Assembly: GCF_036227265.1 (NCBI RefSeq)
Contig: NZ_CP109446.1
Coordinates: forward strand, 781,501 to 845,500
From: Streptomyces sp. NBC_01476
Lineage (GTDB): Bacteria; Actinomycetota; Actinomycetes; Streptomycetales; Streptomycetaceae
Length of the DNA stretch: 64,000 nt
Reading direction: 5' to 3'
A program made the position numbers and the translations under genes. The notes beneath the pieces are model-generated. The model saw only the letters and a program-made list of their open reading frames with translations. It did not search any database and was not told the origin of the DNA. Of this stretch, positions 40,936-50,004 are shown piece after piece; the first letter of the stretch is position 1; every line of letters begins with the position of its first letter.

Positions 40936-42711
40936 ATGGCAAGCGACGGGGGAGAGACGGCCCCTTCCTCACCGCCGCGCGATGTGGTCGCGGACCGGTA
41001 CCGCATCACCGGACGGCTGGGCCGCGGTGGCATGGGCACCGTGTGGCGGGCCACCGACGAACTGCTGTGGCGGCAGGTCGCGGTCAAGGAACTGCACCTT
41101 CCCGGCGAGGGTCTGAGTCCGCGTCAGATCGGCTTACGGCGCGAGCGGGCGCTGCGCGAGGCCCGCACCGCCGGGCTGATCCGGCACCCGCACGTGGTCG
41201 TGGTGCACGACGTGGTCGAGCACCAGGGCCACCCGTGGATCGTGATGGAACTGATCGACGGCCGGTCGCTGGCCGACATCCTGGAGACCGAAGGACCCCT
41301 GCCCCCGCGCGAGGCGGCCCGGGTGGGGGCGGCAATCGCGGGCGCGCTGCGCGCCGCTCACGAACAGGACATCCAGCACCGGGACGTGAAGCCCGCGAAT
41401 GTGCTGATCGAGCGGAACTCCGGCCGGGTGGTGCTGACCGACTTCGGCATCGCCCGGGTGCCGGGCAGCGGCACCATCAGCGAGACCGGCGCCTTCATCG
41501 GCTCCCCCGAATACACCGCGCCGGAGCGGATGTCGGGGCGCGGCGCCGGTCCGGCCGCCGACCTGTGGTCGCTGGGCGCGCTGCTGTGCGCCGCGCTGCA
41601 CGGGGAGTCGCCGTTCCGCCGCGACTCGATCGGCGAGATCGTGCACGCCGTCGCGATCGACGCGTTCACCGCGCCGAAGGAGGCGGGCCCGCTGCTGCCG
41701 GTGGTGCTGGGCCTGCTGGAACGCGATCCGGAACGGCGGATGGACGCGGTGACGGCGCGGCGGCTGCTGGGGACCTACGCGGAGACCGGGGAGGAGCCGG
41801 CCGCCCCCGTCGCGGAGCCGGCGGTCCACCAGCGGGCGGCCCGGGAGCCGGCCGCGGTAGCGCGGTCCGAAGCCGCGGCGGAGCCGGGGCCGCGCGAGAA
41901 GCCCGGCACGTCCGCCGCCCCGCAGGGCCCGCCCCCTCAGGAGTCCGCAGGCGACCGCCAGGTCCCGGCCGTGCTGCCGGACGCGGGCCCCGCACCGCAC
42001 CGCGCCCGGGAGCGGCGCCGCGGCGGCGGTCTCCAGGTGGCCGCGGTCGGCGCCCTCGTCGTCCTCGCGGTGAGCGCCGGCGCGGCGGCGGCCTTCCTGC
42101 TGAGCCGGCAGCACTCGGGCGACGACGCGGGAGCGCCGCCGGCCACCGCCTCTCCCCCGCCGCCGACGGGCGGTTTCGCAGCGCCGCCCGGCGGCTATCC
42201 GCCCCCGTGGAGCGGCGACGGACCGCCCACCCCGCCACCGGACGGCCAGGGACCGCCGCCGGGGGCGTCCGGCGCACCGCCGCTGCCGCCGGGCTTCCAG
42301 CGCGTCACCGACCCGGCGGGCTTCTCGGTGATCCTGCCGCCCGCCTTCGCGCGCGACGCCCGGCCGCCGGACACGTACTACTGGTCCCCCGACCACTCCG
42401 TCCGGTTCGCCGAGCGCACCTCGCGGCCGGATCCGCACGGCCCGTACGCGGCCCTGCGCGCCCGGCATCTCGCCGGCCCGAGGACCTATCCCGGCTACCG
42501 GGACGCGGCGGTCACCAGGACCCAGCAGCACGGACAGCCGGCCGCGCTCTGGGAGTTCACCTCCACCGACGCCGGGGCGCGCCGCACCTTCGAGCTGTGC
42601 TGGACCGAGCACGGCCGGATGTACGACATCGCCCTGTCGGGACCGGCGGCGAATGCCGGGCGGGCCCGGAACACCTTCGCCATCGCCCGGGGCACCTTCC
42701 AGGCGGAGTGA
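40936..42711 (+). CDS. Transmembrane Ser/Thr protein kinase (PknB-like)
   Basis: This 591-residue kinase has all Hanks motifs: GRGGMGTVWRATDE, the invariant Lys in VAVKEL, HRDVKPANVLIE, DFGIA, and the APE segment in YTAPERM. The kinase domain covers about residues 18-280. A Pro/Ala-rich juxtamembrane part leads to one transmembrane helix (VAAVGALVVLAVSAGAAAAF). Outside the cell lie a Pro-rich linker and a PsbP/MOG1-like domain of about 140 residues, starting FQRVTDPAGFSVILPP. It lacks PASTA repeats, so the sensed signal is not peptidoglycan in the usual way. ATG 40936 has only a distant GAGG. Confidence 0.92.
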   Translation: MASDGGETAPSSPPRDVVADRYRITGRLGRGGMGTVWRATDELLWRQVAVKELHLPGEGLSPRQIGLRRERALREARTAGLIRHPHVVVVHDVVEHQGHPWIVMELIDGRSLADILETEGPLPPREAARVGAAIAGALRAAHEQDIQHRDVKPANVLIERNSGRVVLTDFGIARVPGSGTISETGAFIGSPEYTAPERMSGRGAGPAADLWSLGALLCAALHGESPFRRDSIGEIVHAVAIDAFTAPKEAGPLLPVVLGLLERDPERRMDAVTARRLLGTYAETGEEPAAPVAEPAVHQRAAREPAAVARSEAAAEPGPREKPGTSAAPQGPPPQESAGDRQVPAVLPDAGPAPHRARERRRGGGLQVAAVGALVVLAVSAGAAAAFLLSRQHSGDDAGAPPATASPPPPTGGFAAPPGGYPPPWSGDGPPTPPPDGQGPPPGASGAPPLPPGFQRVTDPAGFSVILPPAFARDARPPDTYYWSPDHSVRFAERTSRPDPHGPYAALRARHLAGPRTYPGYRDAAVTRTQQHGQPAALWEFTSTDAGARRTFELCWTEHGRMYDIALSGPAANAGRARNTFAIARGTFQAE

Positions 42712-42806
42712 CCCCCGAGCGGCCGGGGGCCGCAGGGTGCGGGTATTTCAGGGGCCGTTGTCGGTGGGCGGCGCTAGCGTGGGAACCACCGACCCGGGGA
42801 GGGGAC

Positions 42807-43688
42807 ATGGGGTTTTCCGGTGACTTCGTCGTGGCCCGCAGCGACCAGCCGCTGCTGGAGCTGCCGCCGTTCGCCGCGGGCGCCGTGTGCGGGACGTGCG
42901 GAGGCGACGACTGCTCAGGTCCGTACGAGGTCCGGCCGGGAGGCTGGCAGACCCTCCGGATCCAGCACGGACCGATGACGGACGACGTGCCGGCCTGGCT
43001 GGACACGCTGGCGGCGGCCACCGGCGCCCCCGCCCTGCTGGGCCGGGTGGCGGACAGCGGCCTGTGCCAGGTCTGGGGGACGGCGGTCTCCGGGGCTTCC
43101 TGGACCACCTTCCTCGATCCGGTGCTGGCCGCGCGGCACGGCATACCCGTCCCGGACGCGGCCGAAGTGCCCCGCACCGCGCGGCGGATCGCCGCCTGGG
43201 CCGCGGAGGCGGGGTGCGCCGCTGATCACGGCGCCCTGCTGTCGGTCCTGACCAGGCGGGCCGATCCGTTCGCGGCGGACCTGTTCCGCGAGCTGGTCGA
43301 CGCCTGCGGGCTGCCCCCGGCCGGCCCGGGCCCGGCGGCTGCCGGCGAGCCGGACGTACCCGCCCACCCGGGTCACCGCGCCGACCCGCGCGTCCCGCGG
43401 GGCGCCGCGCTGGAGGCGGCCGTGCTGCGGCTGGCACACGACCGGCACCTGGTGCTGGAGTGCGCCACCGACCTGCAGTGCTACGCCCAGGTCTGGCTGC
43501 GGCCGGACGGGACGTACCAGCTGGAGTACCGGGACCGCAGCCCCGCCGAGCACTACTGGACCCGGACCGGCTCCGTGGAGGAGGTCATCGCCGCGCTCAC
43601 CGGCTGGGTGGCGGGCGAGGTGGCCTGGCGCGAGTCCTTCCAGTGGGCCTCGCTGGCGGGGTGGTTCACCGAGGAGCCCACGGCGTGA
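42807..43688 (+). CDS. Hypothetical protein, possible TY-Chap-type chaperone domain
   Basis: This 293-residue soluble protein begins with a short Cys-containing part (AGAVCGTCGGDDCSG) that could bind a metal. Its C-terminal half contains LEAAVLRLAHDRHLVLECA, QCYAQVWLRPDGTYQLEYRD and SVEEVIAALTGWVAGE. This pattern, a two-layer fold with a TY-type motif, resembles the TY-Chap putative peptide chaperone domains of actinobacteria, which pair with conflict or secretion systems. I regard that as tentative. ATG 42807 follows GGGGAGGGG. It lies downstream of the kinase gene with a 95-bp gap, and might be its substrate or co-regulated partner. Confidence 0.6.
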   Translation: MGFSGDFVVARSDQPLLELPPFAAGAVCGTCGGDDCSGPYEVRPGGWQTLRIQHGPMTDDVPAWLDTLAAATGAPALLGRVADSGLCQVWGTAVSGASWTTFLDPVLAARHGIPVPDAAEVPRTARRIAAWAAEAGCAADHGALLSVLTRRADPFAADLFRELVDACGLPPAGPGPAAAGEPDVPAHPGHRADPRVPRGAALEAAVLRLAHDRHLVLECATDLQCYAQVWLRPDGTYQLEYRDRSPAEHYWTRTGSVEEVIAALTGWVAGEVAWRESFQWASLAGWFTEEPTA

Positions 43689-43703
43689 ACCGGAGGGCCG
43701 CGG

Positions 43704-44474
43704 CTATCCGGTGACCCGCACCGTCCGTACGGTCACCCCGGCCGCGGCCAGCGCCTCGGTCTCCTCCTGTGGCGCGCCCTCCTCGGTGACCACGGTGTGC
43801 AGGGCGGTGGCCGGCGCGACGAAGGCGAGGGCGGTGCGGGAGAGCTTGGCCGCCTCCGCGACGGCGATCACCCGGCGGGCCGAGGTGATGGCTGCCCGCT
43901 TCGTGGCGGCCTCGGCCAGGTCGTAGGCGGTCAGGCCGTCGGCAGCGGTCAGGCCGCAGCAGCCGAGGACCGCGGTGTCGAAGCGCAGCGCCGCGAGCGA
44001 CGCCTCGGTGAGGGGTCCGGTCAGCGCGAGTTCCCCGGGGCGGGGCTCGCCGCCGGGGACCAGCAGCCGCATCCGGGGGGCGCCGGTGAGGGCGTTGAGG
44101 GCGTGCAGGGAGAGCGGCATGACGGTCAGCCGGCGGTGTTCCAGCGCGCGGGCGACCTCCAGGCAGGTGGTGCCGCTGTCGATGAGGACGGTCTCGCCGT
44201 CGCCGATCAGCCCGGCCACCTCGGCGGCGATCCGGCGCTTGGCCGCCAGTCCCTCGGTGGCACGCAGGGCGAAGGGCGGTTCCTCGCCGCGCAGCATCAG
44301 GCTGCGGGCGCCACCGCGGTAGCGCTCCAGCACGCCCTGGTCGGCGAGGAGTTCCAGGTCGCGGCGGACGGTCATCTCCGAAGCGCCGGTCATGGCGGCC
44401 AGCTCCGTGACGCTGAGCCGGCCCGCCTCGCCCACGGCCTCGGCGATCCGCCGGTGTCGTTCGGTGCTCACCAT
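43704..44474 (-). CDS. DeoR/GlpR-family transcriptional regulator
   Basis: This 256-residue regulator has an N-terminal DeoR helix-turn-helix (RLSVTELAAMTGASEMTVRR, DLELLADQGVL). The C-terminal sugar-phosphate sensor domain carries LIDSGTTCLEVARAL, GCCGLTAADGLTAYD and the conserved Lys of AEAAKLSRTALAFV. Family members respond to phosphorylated sugars or nucleosides. ATG 44474 was preferred; an ATG three codons earlier is possible. It is divergent from an MFS transporter, and an inverted repeat lies between the two. Confidence 0.9.
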   Translation of the reverse strand: MVSTERHRRIAEAVGEAGRLSVTELAAMTGASEMTVRRDLELLADQGVLERYRGGARSLMLRGEEPPFALRATEGLAAKRRIAAEVAGLIGDGETVLIDSGTTCLEVARALEHRRLTVMPLSLHALNALTGAPRMRLLVPGGEPRPGELALTGPLTEASLAALRFDTAVLGCCGLTAADGLTAYDLAEAATKRAAITSARRVIAVAEAAKLSRTALAFVAPATALHTVVTEEGAPQEETEALAAAGVTVRTVRVTG

Positions 44475-44505
44475 GCCGCCCATTGAAGCACCGAATGCGC
44501 CCGAC

Positions 44506-44556
44506 CAAACACCAGGATTGTTCAAAAAGAGCCTTAACGAACAGCACCAGTGTTTG
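44506..44556. promoter_or_regulatory. Inverted half-sites between the DeoR regulator and MFS genes
   Basis: CAAACAC (44506-44512) and GTGTTTG (44550-44556) are inverted across 37 bp in an AT-rich patch. The layout fits a DeoR-type looped or spaced operator. The second arm sits inside the MFS promoter. Confidence 0.5.
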
Positions 44557-44563
44557 TTATGTT
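44534..44563 (+). promoter_or_regulatory. Promoter of the MFS gene (leaderless)
   Basis: TTAACG (44534-44539) and TATGTT (44558-44563) are spaced 18 bp apart, and the ATG follows seven bases later. The transcript would begin at or near the start codon. Confidence 0.5.
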
Positions 44564-44570
44564 CGCCGGC

Positions 44571-45812
44571 ATGCAGAGATCCCTCCGTGCCGCGCGGATC
44601 GCCACCTTCGCCTACTTCGCCCTCAACGGGCTCGTGCTCGGCATGTGGGTGGTCCACATCCCCACCATCGAGCACCGGGCCGGGATCAGTCACGCGGTCC
44701 TCGGCTCGCTCCTGCTGCTGCTCGGCGGCGGGGCCTTCGCGGGCATGCAGCTGGTGGGGCCGCTCGCCGACCGCTTCGGCGCCCGTACGGTGGTGCCGCT
44801 CAGCGCCGCGCTCTGCTCGGCGGCGGTGGTCCTGCCCGGCCTCGCGCGCAGCGGCTGGACCCTCGGTGCGGCGCTGCTCGCCCTGGGCCTCGGCAACGGC
44901 TGCCTCGACGTGAGCATGAACGCGCACGCCGTCCAGGTGGAACACGGCTACCGCCGGCCGGTGATGTCCTCCTTCCACGCCGTCTACTCGCTGGGCGCGG
45001 TCGCCGCGTCCCTCGTCGGCGCCCGGACCCTGAGCTGGGGATGGAGCGCGCCAGTGACGCTGGGCGGCACCGCGCTGGTGGGCATCGCGGCTGCCGCGGC
45101 AGCCGCACCGGCGTTGCTGCCCCGCGCGTCGTCGCCCGGCAAGCCCGGCAAGCCCGGCGAGGCCGGCGAGGGCACCGCCGCGGAGGGTGCGCCGCGGACG
45201 GCCCGGCGCCGCACCCCGCCGCGGATCTGGGGGCTGGCCGCGATCGCGCTGATGGTCATGCTCTGCGAGGGCGTCGCCAACGACTGGAGCGTGCTGTCGG
45301 TGCGCGACGTGCTGGACGCGTCCGCGGCCACCGCCGCCCTCGCCTACGGCGCCTTCTCGACCGCGATGACCGCGGGCCGGTTCGTCACCGACCGGGTGGC
45401 GGCCCGCTTCGGCCCGGTCGCCGTGGTCCGCTACGGAGCCTCGACGGCGGCGGCCGGCATGGCCGCGGTGGTCTGCTCGCCCTGGATCCCGCTGGCGCTG
45501 GCCGGCTGGACCGTCTTCGGCATCGGCCTGTCCGGCTGTGTGCCGCAGTTGTTCAGCGCGGCCGGGCACACCGACAAGGACGCGGCGGGCGCCCATGTCT
45601 CCCGGGTGGCGGGGCTCGGCTACCTCGGCATGCTGGCCGGCCCCGCGATCATCGGCGCCCTGACCCGTCTGATGCCGCTCAATGTGACGTTCCTGCTCCC
45701 GCTGGGCTTCTGCGTCATCGCCGCCGCGGCCTCCGGTCTGGTCGGTGTGCCCTCCCCCGTCCACGACCTCGACCGGCCGGAGCGGGCGCGGACCGCACCG
45801 ACCACCTCCTGA
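44571..45812 (+). CDS. MFS transporter (YbjJ/FucP-like)
   Basis: This 413-residue permease has twelve predicted helices. Distinctive parts are YFALNGLVLGMWVVHIPTIE, the loop motif VGPLADRFGARTVVP, MNAHAVQVEHGYRRPVMSSF and, in the second half, LCEGVANDWSVLSVRD. This pattern is typical of the YbjJ/FucP-like branch of sugar-related MFS proteins. A charged central loop (residues about 185-215) carries a Lys-Pro-Gly repeat. ATG 44571 has a -10 box seven bases upstream and no ribosome-binding site. The DeoR regulator and the inverted repeat suggest control by a sugar phosphate. Confidence 0.86.
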   Translation: MQRSLRAARIATFAYFALNGLVLGMWVVHIPTIEHRAGISHAVLGSLLLLLGGGAFAGMQLVGPLADRFGARTVVPLSAALCSAAVVLPGLARSGWTLGAALLALGLGNGCLDVSMNAHAVQVEHGYRRPVMSSFHAVYSLGAVAASLVGARTLSWGWSAPVTLGGTALVGIAAAAAAAPALLPRASSPGKPGKPGEAGEGTAAEGAPRTARRRTPPRIWGLAAIALMVMLCEGVANDWSVLSVRDVLDASAATAALAYGAFSTAMTAGRFVTDRVAARFGPVAVVRYGASTAAAGMAAVVCSPWIPLALAGWTVFGIGLSGCVPQLFSAAGHTDKDAAGAHVSRVAGLGYLGMLAGPAIIGALTRLMPLNVTFLLPLGFCVIAAAASGLVGVPSPVHDLDRPERARTAPTTS

Positions 45813-45827
45813 CCGGCCACCGGGCGG

Positions 45828-46169
45828 TCAGACCGGGACCGGCGCCGCCTTGGCCGCCTCGACCGTCGGATAGACCTTCAGCACCTGGTCCATGCCCACG
45901 ATGCGGATCAGCCGCTCCAGTACCGGACGCGGCGCGGCGATCCGCAGATCGGTCTGGCGGCCGACGGAGAGCAGCACGCGCAGGAAGCTGGAGTCGCCGA
46001 AGGTGATGCCGCTCGCGTCGAGCACCACGGCCGGTCCGGCGAGGGCGGCCCGCTCCAGCTGGAGGGTGAGCGGCAGGAGGTTGTCCAGGTCGAGTTCGCC
46101 CTGGGGAACAATTACCTCGATGTCGGTGGCGGCGGTCTGCGACGCGCCGGCACCCTCGTTGATCGTCAT
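45828..46169 (-). CDS. STAS-domain anti-sigma factor antagonist (RsbV-like)
   Basis: This 113-residue protein is a single STAS domain: IEVIVPQGELDLDNLLPLTL, VVLDASGITFGDSSFLRVLL and LERLIRIVGMDQVLKVYPTV. The Ser pair in DSSF corresponds to the phosphorylation site of RsbV/SpoIIAA proteins. When dephosphorylated, such proteins bind an RsbW-type kinase and free its sigma factor. A phosphatase (49964) and an RsbW-like ATPase (52803) lie within 7 kb. The ATG at 46169 fits the homology start. It converges on the MFS gene with 15 bp between them. Confidence 0.85.
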   Translation of the reverse strand: MTINEGAGASQTAATDIEVIVPQGELDLDNLLPLTLQLERAALAGPAVVLDASGITFGDSSFLRVLLSVGRQTDLRIAAPRPVLERLIRIVGMDQVLKVYPTVEAAKAAPVPV

Positions 46170-46300
46170 GCGCGGGAGTCTGCCCCGGGACCGGGAGTTC
46201 AAAAGAAGCGGCCGGGTGTTCGAAGCGCCTCTTGATCGCCGCCCGGCCCTCGGCTTGGCTGGGGGCGGCGTCCCTCACCGCGGGGGGCCGGAGAGGCGGG

Positions 46301-46651
46301 GTGGCCGTGCGGGAAGAGCACGAGTTCTTCGATACGGAGCAGGTGCCGTGGCGTGACGCCGCCGGGTCGCCGGGGGTGAGTGAGCGGGTGCTGTCGTCCG
46401 GGCCCGACCCGGCGGTGGAGCTGACCCGGCTGGCGAAGTGGGCGCCGGGCCTGGACACCAGCGCGGCCGGGGTGATCCGGCATGCCTTCTTCGAGGAGGT
46501 GTACCTGCTGGCGGGCGAGCTGGAGGACCTGACGCTGGGCGTCACCTTCGGCCCCGGTCACTACGCCTCCCGGCCCCCGGGCATGCCGCACGGCCCGTAC
46601 CGGACCACGACGGGCTGTGTGATGTTCGAGCTCCGCCACCCGGCGACCTGA
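46301..46651 (+). CDS. Cupin-domain protein
   Basis: This 116-residue protein has a cupin barrel of the ChrR type: VIRHAFFEEVYLLAGELEDL, FGPGHYASRPPGMPHGPYRT and GCVMFELR. The conserved His and Glu can bind a metal. It could be a small dioxygenase, isomerase or sensor; nothing points to one substrate. The start is GTG 46301, shortly after GGAGAGG; a GTG two codons later is an alternative. Confidence 0.75.
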   Translation: MAVREEHEFFDTEQVPWRDAAGSPGVSERVLSSGPDPAVELTRLAKWAPGLDTSAAGVIRHAFFEEVYLLAGELEDLTLGVTFGPGHYASRPPGMPHGPYRTTTGCVMFELRHPAT

Positions 46652-46797
46652 AGAGCCCGGCCCCGCGGCACCGGCCCCCACGGTGCCGGGGCCGCAGAGC
46701 CCGGTCCCCGCGGCGCCCGCCCGCCCTCGATGCGCGTTCCGGCCGCGGTGGCGTGACCATGGAGGGAGCGGGGGACCACGGCAGACGGGACCTCACC

Positions 46798-48672
46798 ATG
46801 AGCGCAACCGAGCACCTGGTCGGCGAGGACTACCTGCCCGTGGCGGAACACGGGCTGATCGGCGATCTGCGGACGGTCGCCCTGGTGGGCACCGACGGGC
46901 GGATCGACTGGTTCTGCGCGCCCCGCTTCGACTCACCCAGCGTCTTCGGCTCGCTGCTCGACGCGCGCAAGGGCGGGCACTGGACCATCAGCCCGGTGTG
47001 CCGGCAGGCGACCCGGCAGCAGTTCTACTTCCCCGACACCAACATCCTGATCACCCGCATGCTCACCGAGGACGGCATCGTGGAGATCCAGGACTTCATG
47101 CCGGTGGTCCGCGCCCATGACGACAACCACCGGCAGCGGCTGGTGCGGCGGGTGGTCGGGGTCCGCGGCCGGATGCGGCTTGACGTGGAGATCGCGCCCC
47201 GCCTGGACTACGGCCGGGCCCGGCACGAGACCGTGCCGCTGCCCTCCGGGGTGCGGTTCCGCGGGGACGCCCTCAGCGTCACCGTGCACAGCGACGTAGG
47301 GCTGCGGGTCGAGGGCGACAACGCGTGCGGGCGGTTCCTCATCGAGGAAGGGCAGTCCCTGCTCTTCGTACTGCACACCGCCGACCCGGCCGACCCCGGG
47401 GCCGTCGACCAGGAGACCGCCGAGGCGAGCGGGGTGGACGCCGACGCGGTGGACGCGCTCTTCAGCGCCACCGCCGCCTTCTGGCACACCTGGCTGCGGC
47501 AGTGCACCTACCGCGGGCGGTGGCGGGAGATGGTGCAGCGCTCCGCCCTGACCCTGAAGCTGCTCACCCACGAGCCCACCGGCGCGATCGTGGCCGCGCC
47601 GACGCTGGGACTGCCCGAGCACGTGGGCGGCGAGCGGAACTGGGACTACCGGTACGTCTGGATCCGCGATGCGGCGTTCTCGCTGTACGCACTGCTGCGG
47701 CTGGGGTTCACCGACGAGGCGAAGGCGTTCACCCAGTGGCTGACCGCCTGTCTGCGGAACGTCGGCGACGGCGAGAACGGACCGCTGCGGGTGCTGTACT
47801 CGATCGACGGCCACGCACATGTGCCCGAGCAGACGCTCGACCACCTGGAGGGCTACCGCGGTTCACGGCCGGTACGGATCGGCAACGACGCGGCCGGCCA
47901 GCTGCAGCTGGACATCTACGGCGAACTCATCGACTCCATCTACCTCTTCAACAAGTACAGCGTCGGGATCTCGCACGACAGCTGGTCGGACCTGTGCGTC
48001 ATCATGAACTGGCTGCTGGAGCACTGGGACAGCCCCGACGAGGGGATCTGGGAGACCCGGGCCGGTCAGCAGCACAACACCTACTCCCGGCTGATGTGCT
48101 GGGTGGCCGTCGAGCGGATGATCAGGATGGCCCGGCAGCGCGGGCTGCCGGGCGACCTCACCCGGTGGGCCACCGCCCGGGACCGGATCTACCACCAGAT
48201 CATCGACCGCGGCTGGAACCCCGAGGCGGGCACCTTCGTACAGCGGCTGAGCGACGGGAGGGGCGAGCCGCCGCGGGTGGTGCTGGACGCCGCGCTGCTG
48301 CTGCTGCCGATGGTGAAGTTCCTCTCCCCCGACGACCCGCGGTTCCGCACCACCATGGACGCGATCGCCGGCCAGCTGGTGATGGACAGCCTCGTCTACC
48401 GCTACGACCCCACCATGTCGCCGGACGGCCTCAACAGCCCCGAGGGGACCTTCTCCATCTGCTCCTTCTGGTGGGTGGAGGCCCTGACCCGCACCGGCCA
48501 GATCGCGCGGGCCCGGCTGGCACTGGAGAAGACCTTCACCTACGCCAACCACCTGGGCCTGTACGCCGAGCAGATCGGGATGACCGGCGAGCACCTGGGC
48601 AACTTCCCGCAGGCGTTCACCCACCTGGCGCTGATCAGCGCGGCGACCAATCTGGACCGGGCCATGCCGTAA
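46798..48672 (+). CDS. GH15-family hydrolase (trehalase/glucoamylase-like)
   Basis: This 624-residue cytoplasmic protein matches the GH15 group that includes mycobacterial trehalase and bacterial glucoamylase-like enzymes. The N-terminal beta-sandwich shows GLIGDLRTVALVGTDGRIDW and FDSPSVFGSLLD. The (alpha/alpha)6 catalytic domain starts near residue 240, with RNWDYRYVWIRDAAFSLYAL. Further landmarks are YSIDGHAHVPEQTLDHLEGY, GNDAAGQLQLDIYGELIDSI, and the C-terminal EGTFSICSFWWVEALTRTG. ATG 46798 follows ACGGGACC. The likely substrate is trehalose or another alpha-glucan. It stands before the phosphatase/stress region, consistent with a role in osmolyte turnover (inference). Confidence 0.9.
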   Translation: MSATEHLVGEDYLPVAEHGLIGDLRTVALVGTDGRIDWFCAPRFDSPSVFGSLLDARKGGHWTISPVCRQATRQQFYFPDTNILITRMLTEDGIVEIQDFMPVVRAHDDNHRQRLVRRVVGVRGRMRLDVEIAPRLDYGRARHETVPLPSGVRFRGDALSVTVHSDVGLRVEGDNACGRFLIEEGQSLLFVLHTADPADPGAVDQETAEASGVDADAVDALFSATAAFWHTWLRQCTYRGRWREMVQRSALTLKLLTHEPTGAIVAAPTLGLPEHVGGERNWDYRYVWIRDAAFSLYALLRLGFTDEAKAFTQWLTACLRNVGDGENGPLRVLYSIDGHAHVPEQTLDHLEGYRGSRPVRIGNDAAGQLQLDIYGELIDSIYLFNKYSVGISHDSWSDLCVIMNWLLEHWDSPDEGIWETRAGQQHNTYSRLMCWVAVERMIRMARQRGLPGDLTRWATARDRIYHQIIDRGWNPEAGTFVQRLSDGRGEPPRVVLDAALLLLPMVKFLSPDDPRFRTTMDAIAGQLVMDSLVYRYDPTMSPDGLNSPEGTFSICSFWWVEALTRTGQIARARLALEKTFTYANHLGLYAEQIGMTGEHLGNFPQAFTHLALISAATNLDRAMP

Positions 48673-48776
48673 CCTGCCGTCCCGGCCGGCCGCGCTCGCG
48701 CCGGCATGCGGCCGCGATCAGCGGGAAGGCCAAGCCGTGGCGCCACCGAAGATCGCGCCGACGGGAGCTGTGACCG

Positions 48777-49493
48777 ATGACGCGTACCCGCGCCGATGCG
48801 CCGACCAGGCATCCCCGCCACGAGCGCCGGGGGGAGGCGCGGCTGCCGGGGGTGCTCGCGGTCCTCGTCGCGGTCGCGCTGTACGTGGCGCTGCCGCAGC
48901 GGCTGCTGATCGCGCCCCGCTTCGTACTGCCGGCCCTGGAACTCCTGCTGCTGGTCCCGCTGGTGGCCTTCAACCCCCGCCGGCTCACCCGGCAGACCCG
49001 CACCACCAGGGTGCTCTCCCTGACGCTGGTGTTCGTCGTCGCCGCGAGCAATCTGGTGGCGCTCGGCCTGCTGATCCGCGATCTGGTGTCGCCCGGTGTG
49101 GAGGACGGCGGGTCACTGCTGGTGGCCGCCCTCCAGGTGTGGCTGACGAATGTGATCGTCTTCGGGCTCGCCTTCTGGGAACTGGACCGCGGCGGTCCGG
49201 TGAGCCGGACCCAGGCGGCCCGGGCCGATCTGCCACTGGCCGACTTCCGCTTCTCGCAGGACGAGAACCACGACGCGGTGGAGGAGGTCGCGGACGGTGC
49301 GAGCGTCAAGTCCGACTGGGTGCCTACGCTGATGGACTATCTGTATGTGTCCGTCACCAACTCGACCGCCTTCAGCCCGACCGACACGATGCCGCTGTCG
49401 ACCCGGGCGAAGCTGCTGATGAGCGTGGAGAGCGTGTCGGCGCTGACGACGTCCCTGCTGGTCGTCGCCCGGGCGGTCAGCGTTCTGCACTAG
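48777..49493 (+). CDS. Integral membrane protein (DUF1345-like)
   Basis: This 238-residue protein has about six hydrophobic segments. Its C-terminal region, WVPTLMDYLYVSVTNSTAFS, PTDTMPLSTRAKLLMSVESV and TSLLVVARAVSVL, resembles DUF1345 and the pore region of small ion-channel-like proteins. ATG 48777 follows GGGAG. The phosphoesterase gene starts seven bases after its stop, so they form an operon. Function is unknown. Confidence 0.72.
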   Translation: MTRTRADAPTRHPRHERRGEARLPGVLAVLVAVALYVALPQRLLIAPRFVLPALELLLLVPLVAFNPRRLTRQTRTTRVLSLTLVFVVAASNLVALGLLIRDLVSPGVEDGGSLLVAALQVWLTNVIVFGLAFWELDRGGPVSRTQAARADLPLADFRFSQDENHDAVEEVADGASVKSDWVPTLMDYLYVSVTNSTAFSPTDTMPLSTRAKLLMSVESVSALTTSLLVVARAVSVLH

Positions 49494-49500
49494 GAGTTCC

Positions 49501-50004
49501 ATGCGGCTGCTGCTGACCAGCGACACGCACCTGCCGAAGCGGGCGCGGGAGCTGCCCGCGGAGCTGCTGGCCGGGCTGGCACGGGCCGACGCGGTCATCC
49601 ACGCGGGCGACTGGGTGGACGAGGCCACCCTGGACCTGCTGCAGGCGCGGGCGCGGCTGCTGATCGGTGTCCACGGCAACAACGACGGGCCCGGCCTGCG
49701 GGCCCGGCTGCCCGAGGTGGCGCGGGCCGAACTCGGCGGGCTGCGGTTCGCGGTCGTGCACGAGACCGGGCCGGCCCAGGGGCGCGAGGCGCGGTGCGCC
49801 GAGCGGTTCCCCGATACGGACGTGCTGGTCTTCGGGCACAGTCACATCCCGTGGGACAGCACGGCCGCCACCGGCCTGCGCCTGCTCAACCCGGGCTCGC
49901 CGACCGACCGCCGCCGTATGCCGCACCGCACCTACATGACCGCGCGGGTGGCCGGCGGCCGGCTCACCGCGGTACGGCTCCACGACCTCCCGCCGCGCGC
50001 CTGA
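49501..50004 (+). CDS. YfcE/MJ0936-type metallophosphoesterase
   Basis: This 167-residue protein is a small calcineurin-like phosphoesterase. The metal-binding motifs are LLTSDTHLPKRA (D-x-H), IHAGDWVD, VHGNNDGPGL (GNND), and VFGHSHIPWD (GHSH), followed by NPGSPTDRRR. Family members cleave phosphodiesters such as 2',3'-cyclic nucleotides. ATG 49501 is preceded by AGGAG. Its end overlaps the convergent phosphatase gene by 41 bp. Confidence 0.92.
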   Translation: MRLLLTSDTHLPKRARELPAELLAGLARADAVIHAGDWVDEATLDLLQARARLLIGVHGNNDGPGLRARLPEVARAELGGLRFAVVHETGPAQGREARCAERFPDTDVLVFGHSHIPWDSTAATGLRLLNPGSPTDRRRMPHRTYMTARVAGGRLTAVRLHDLPPRA

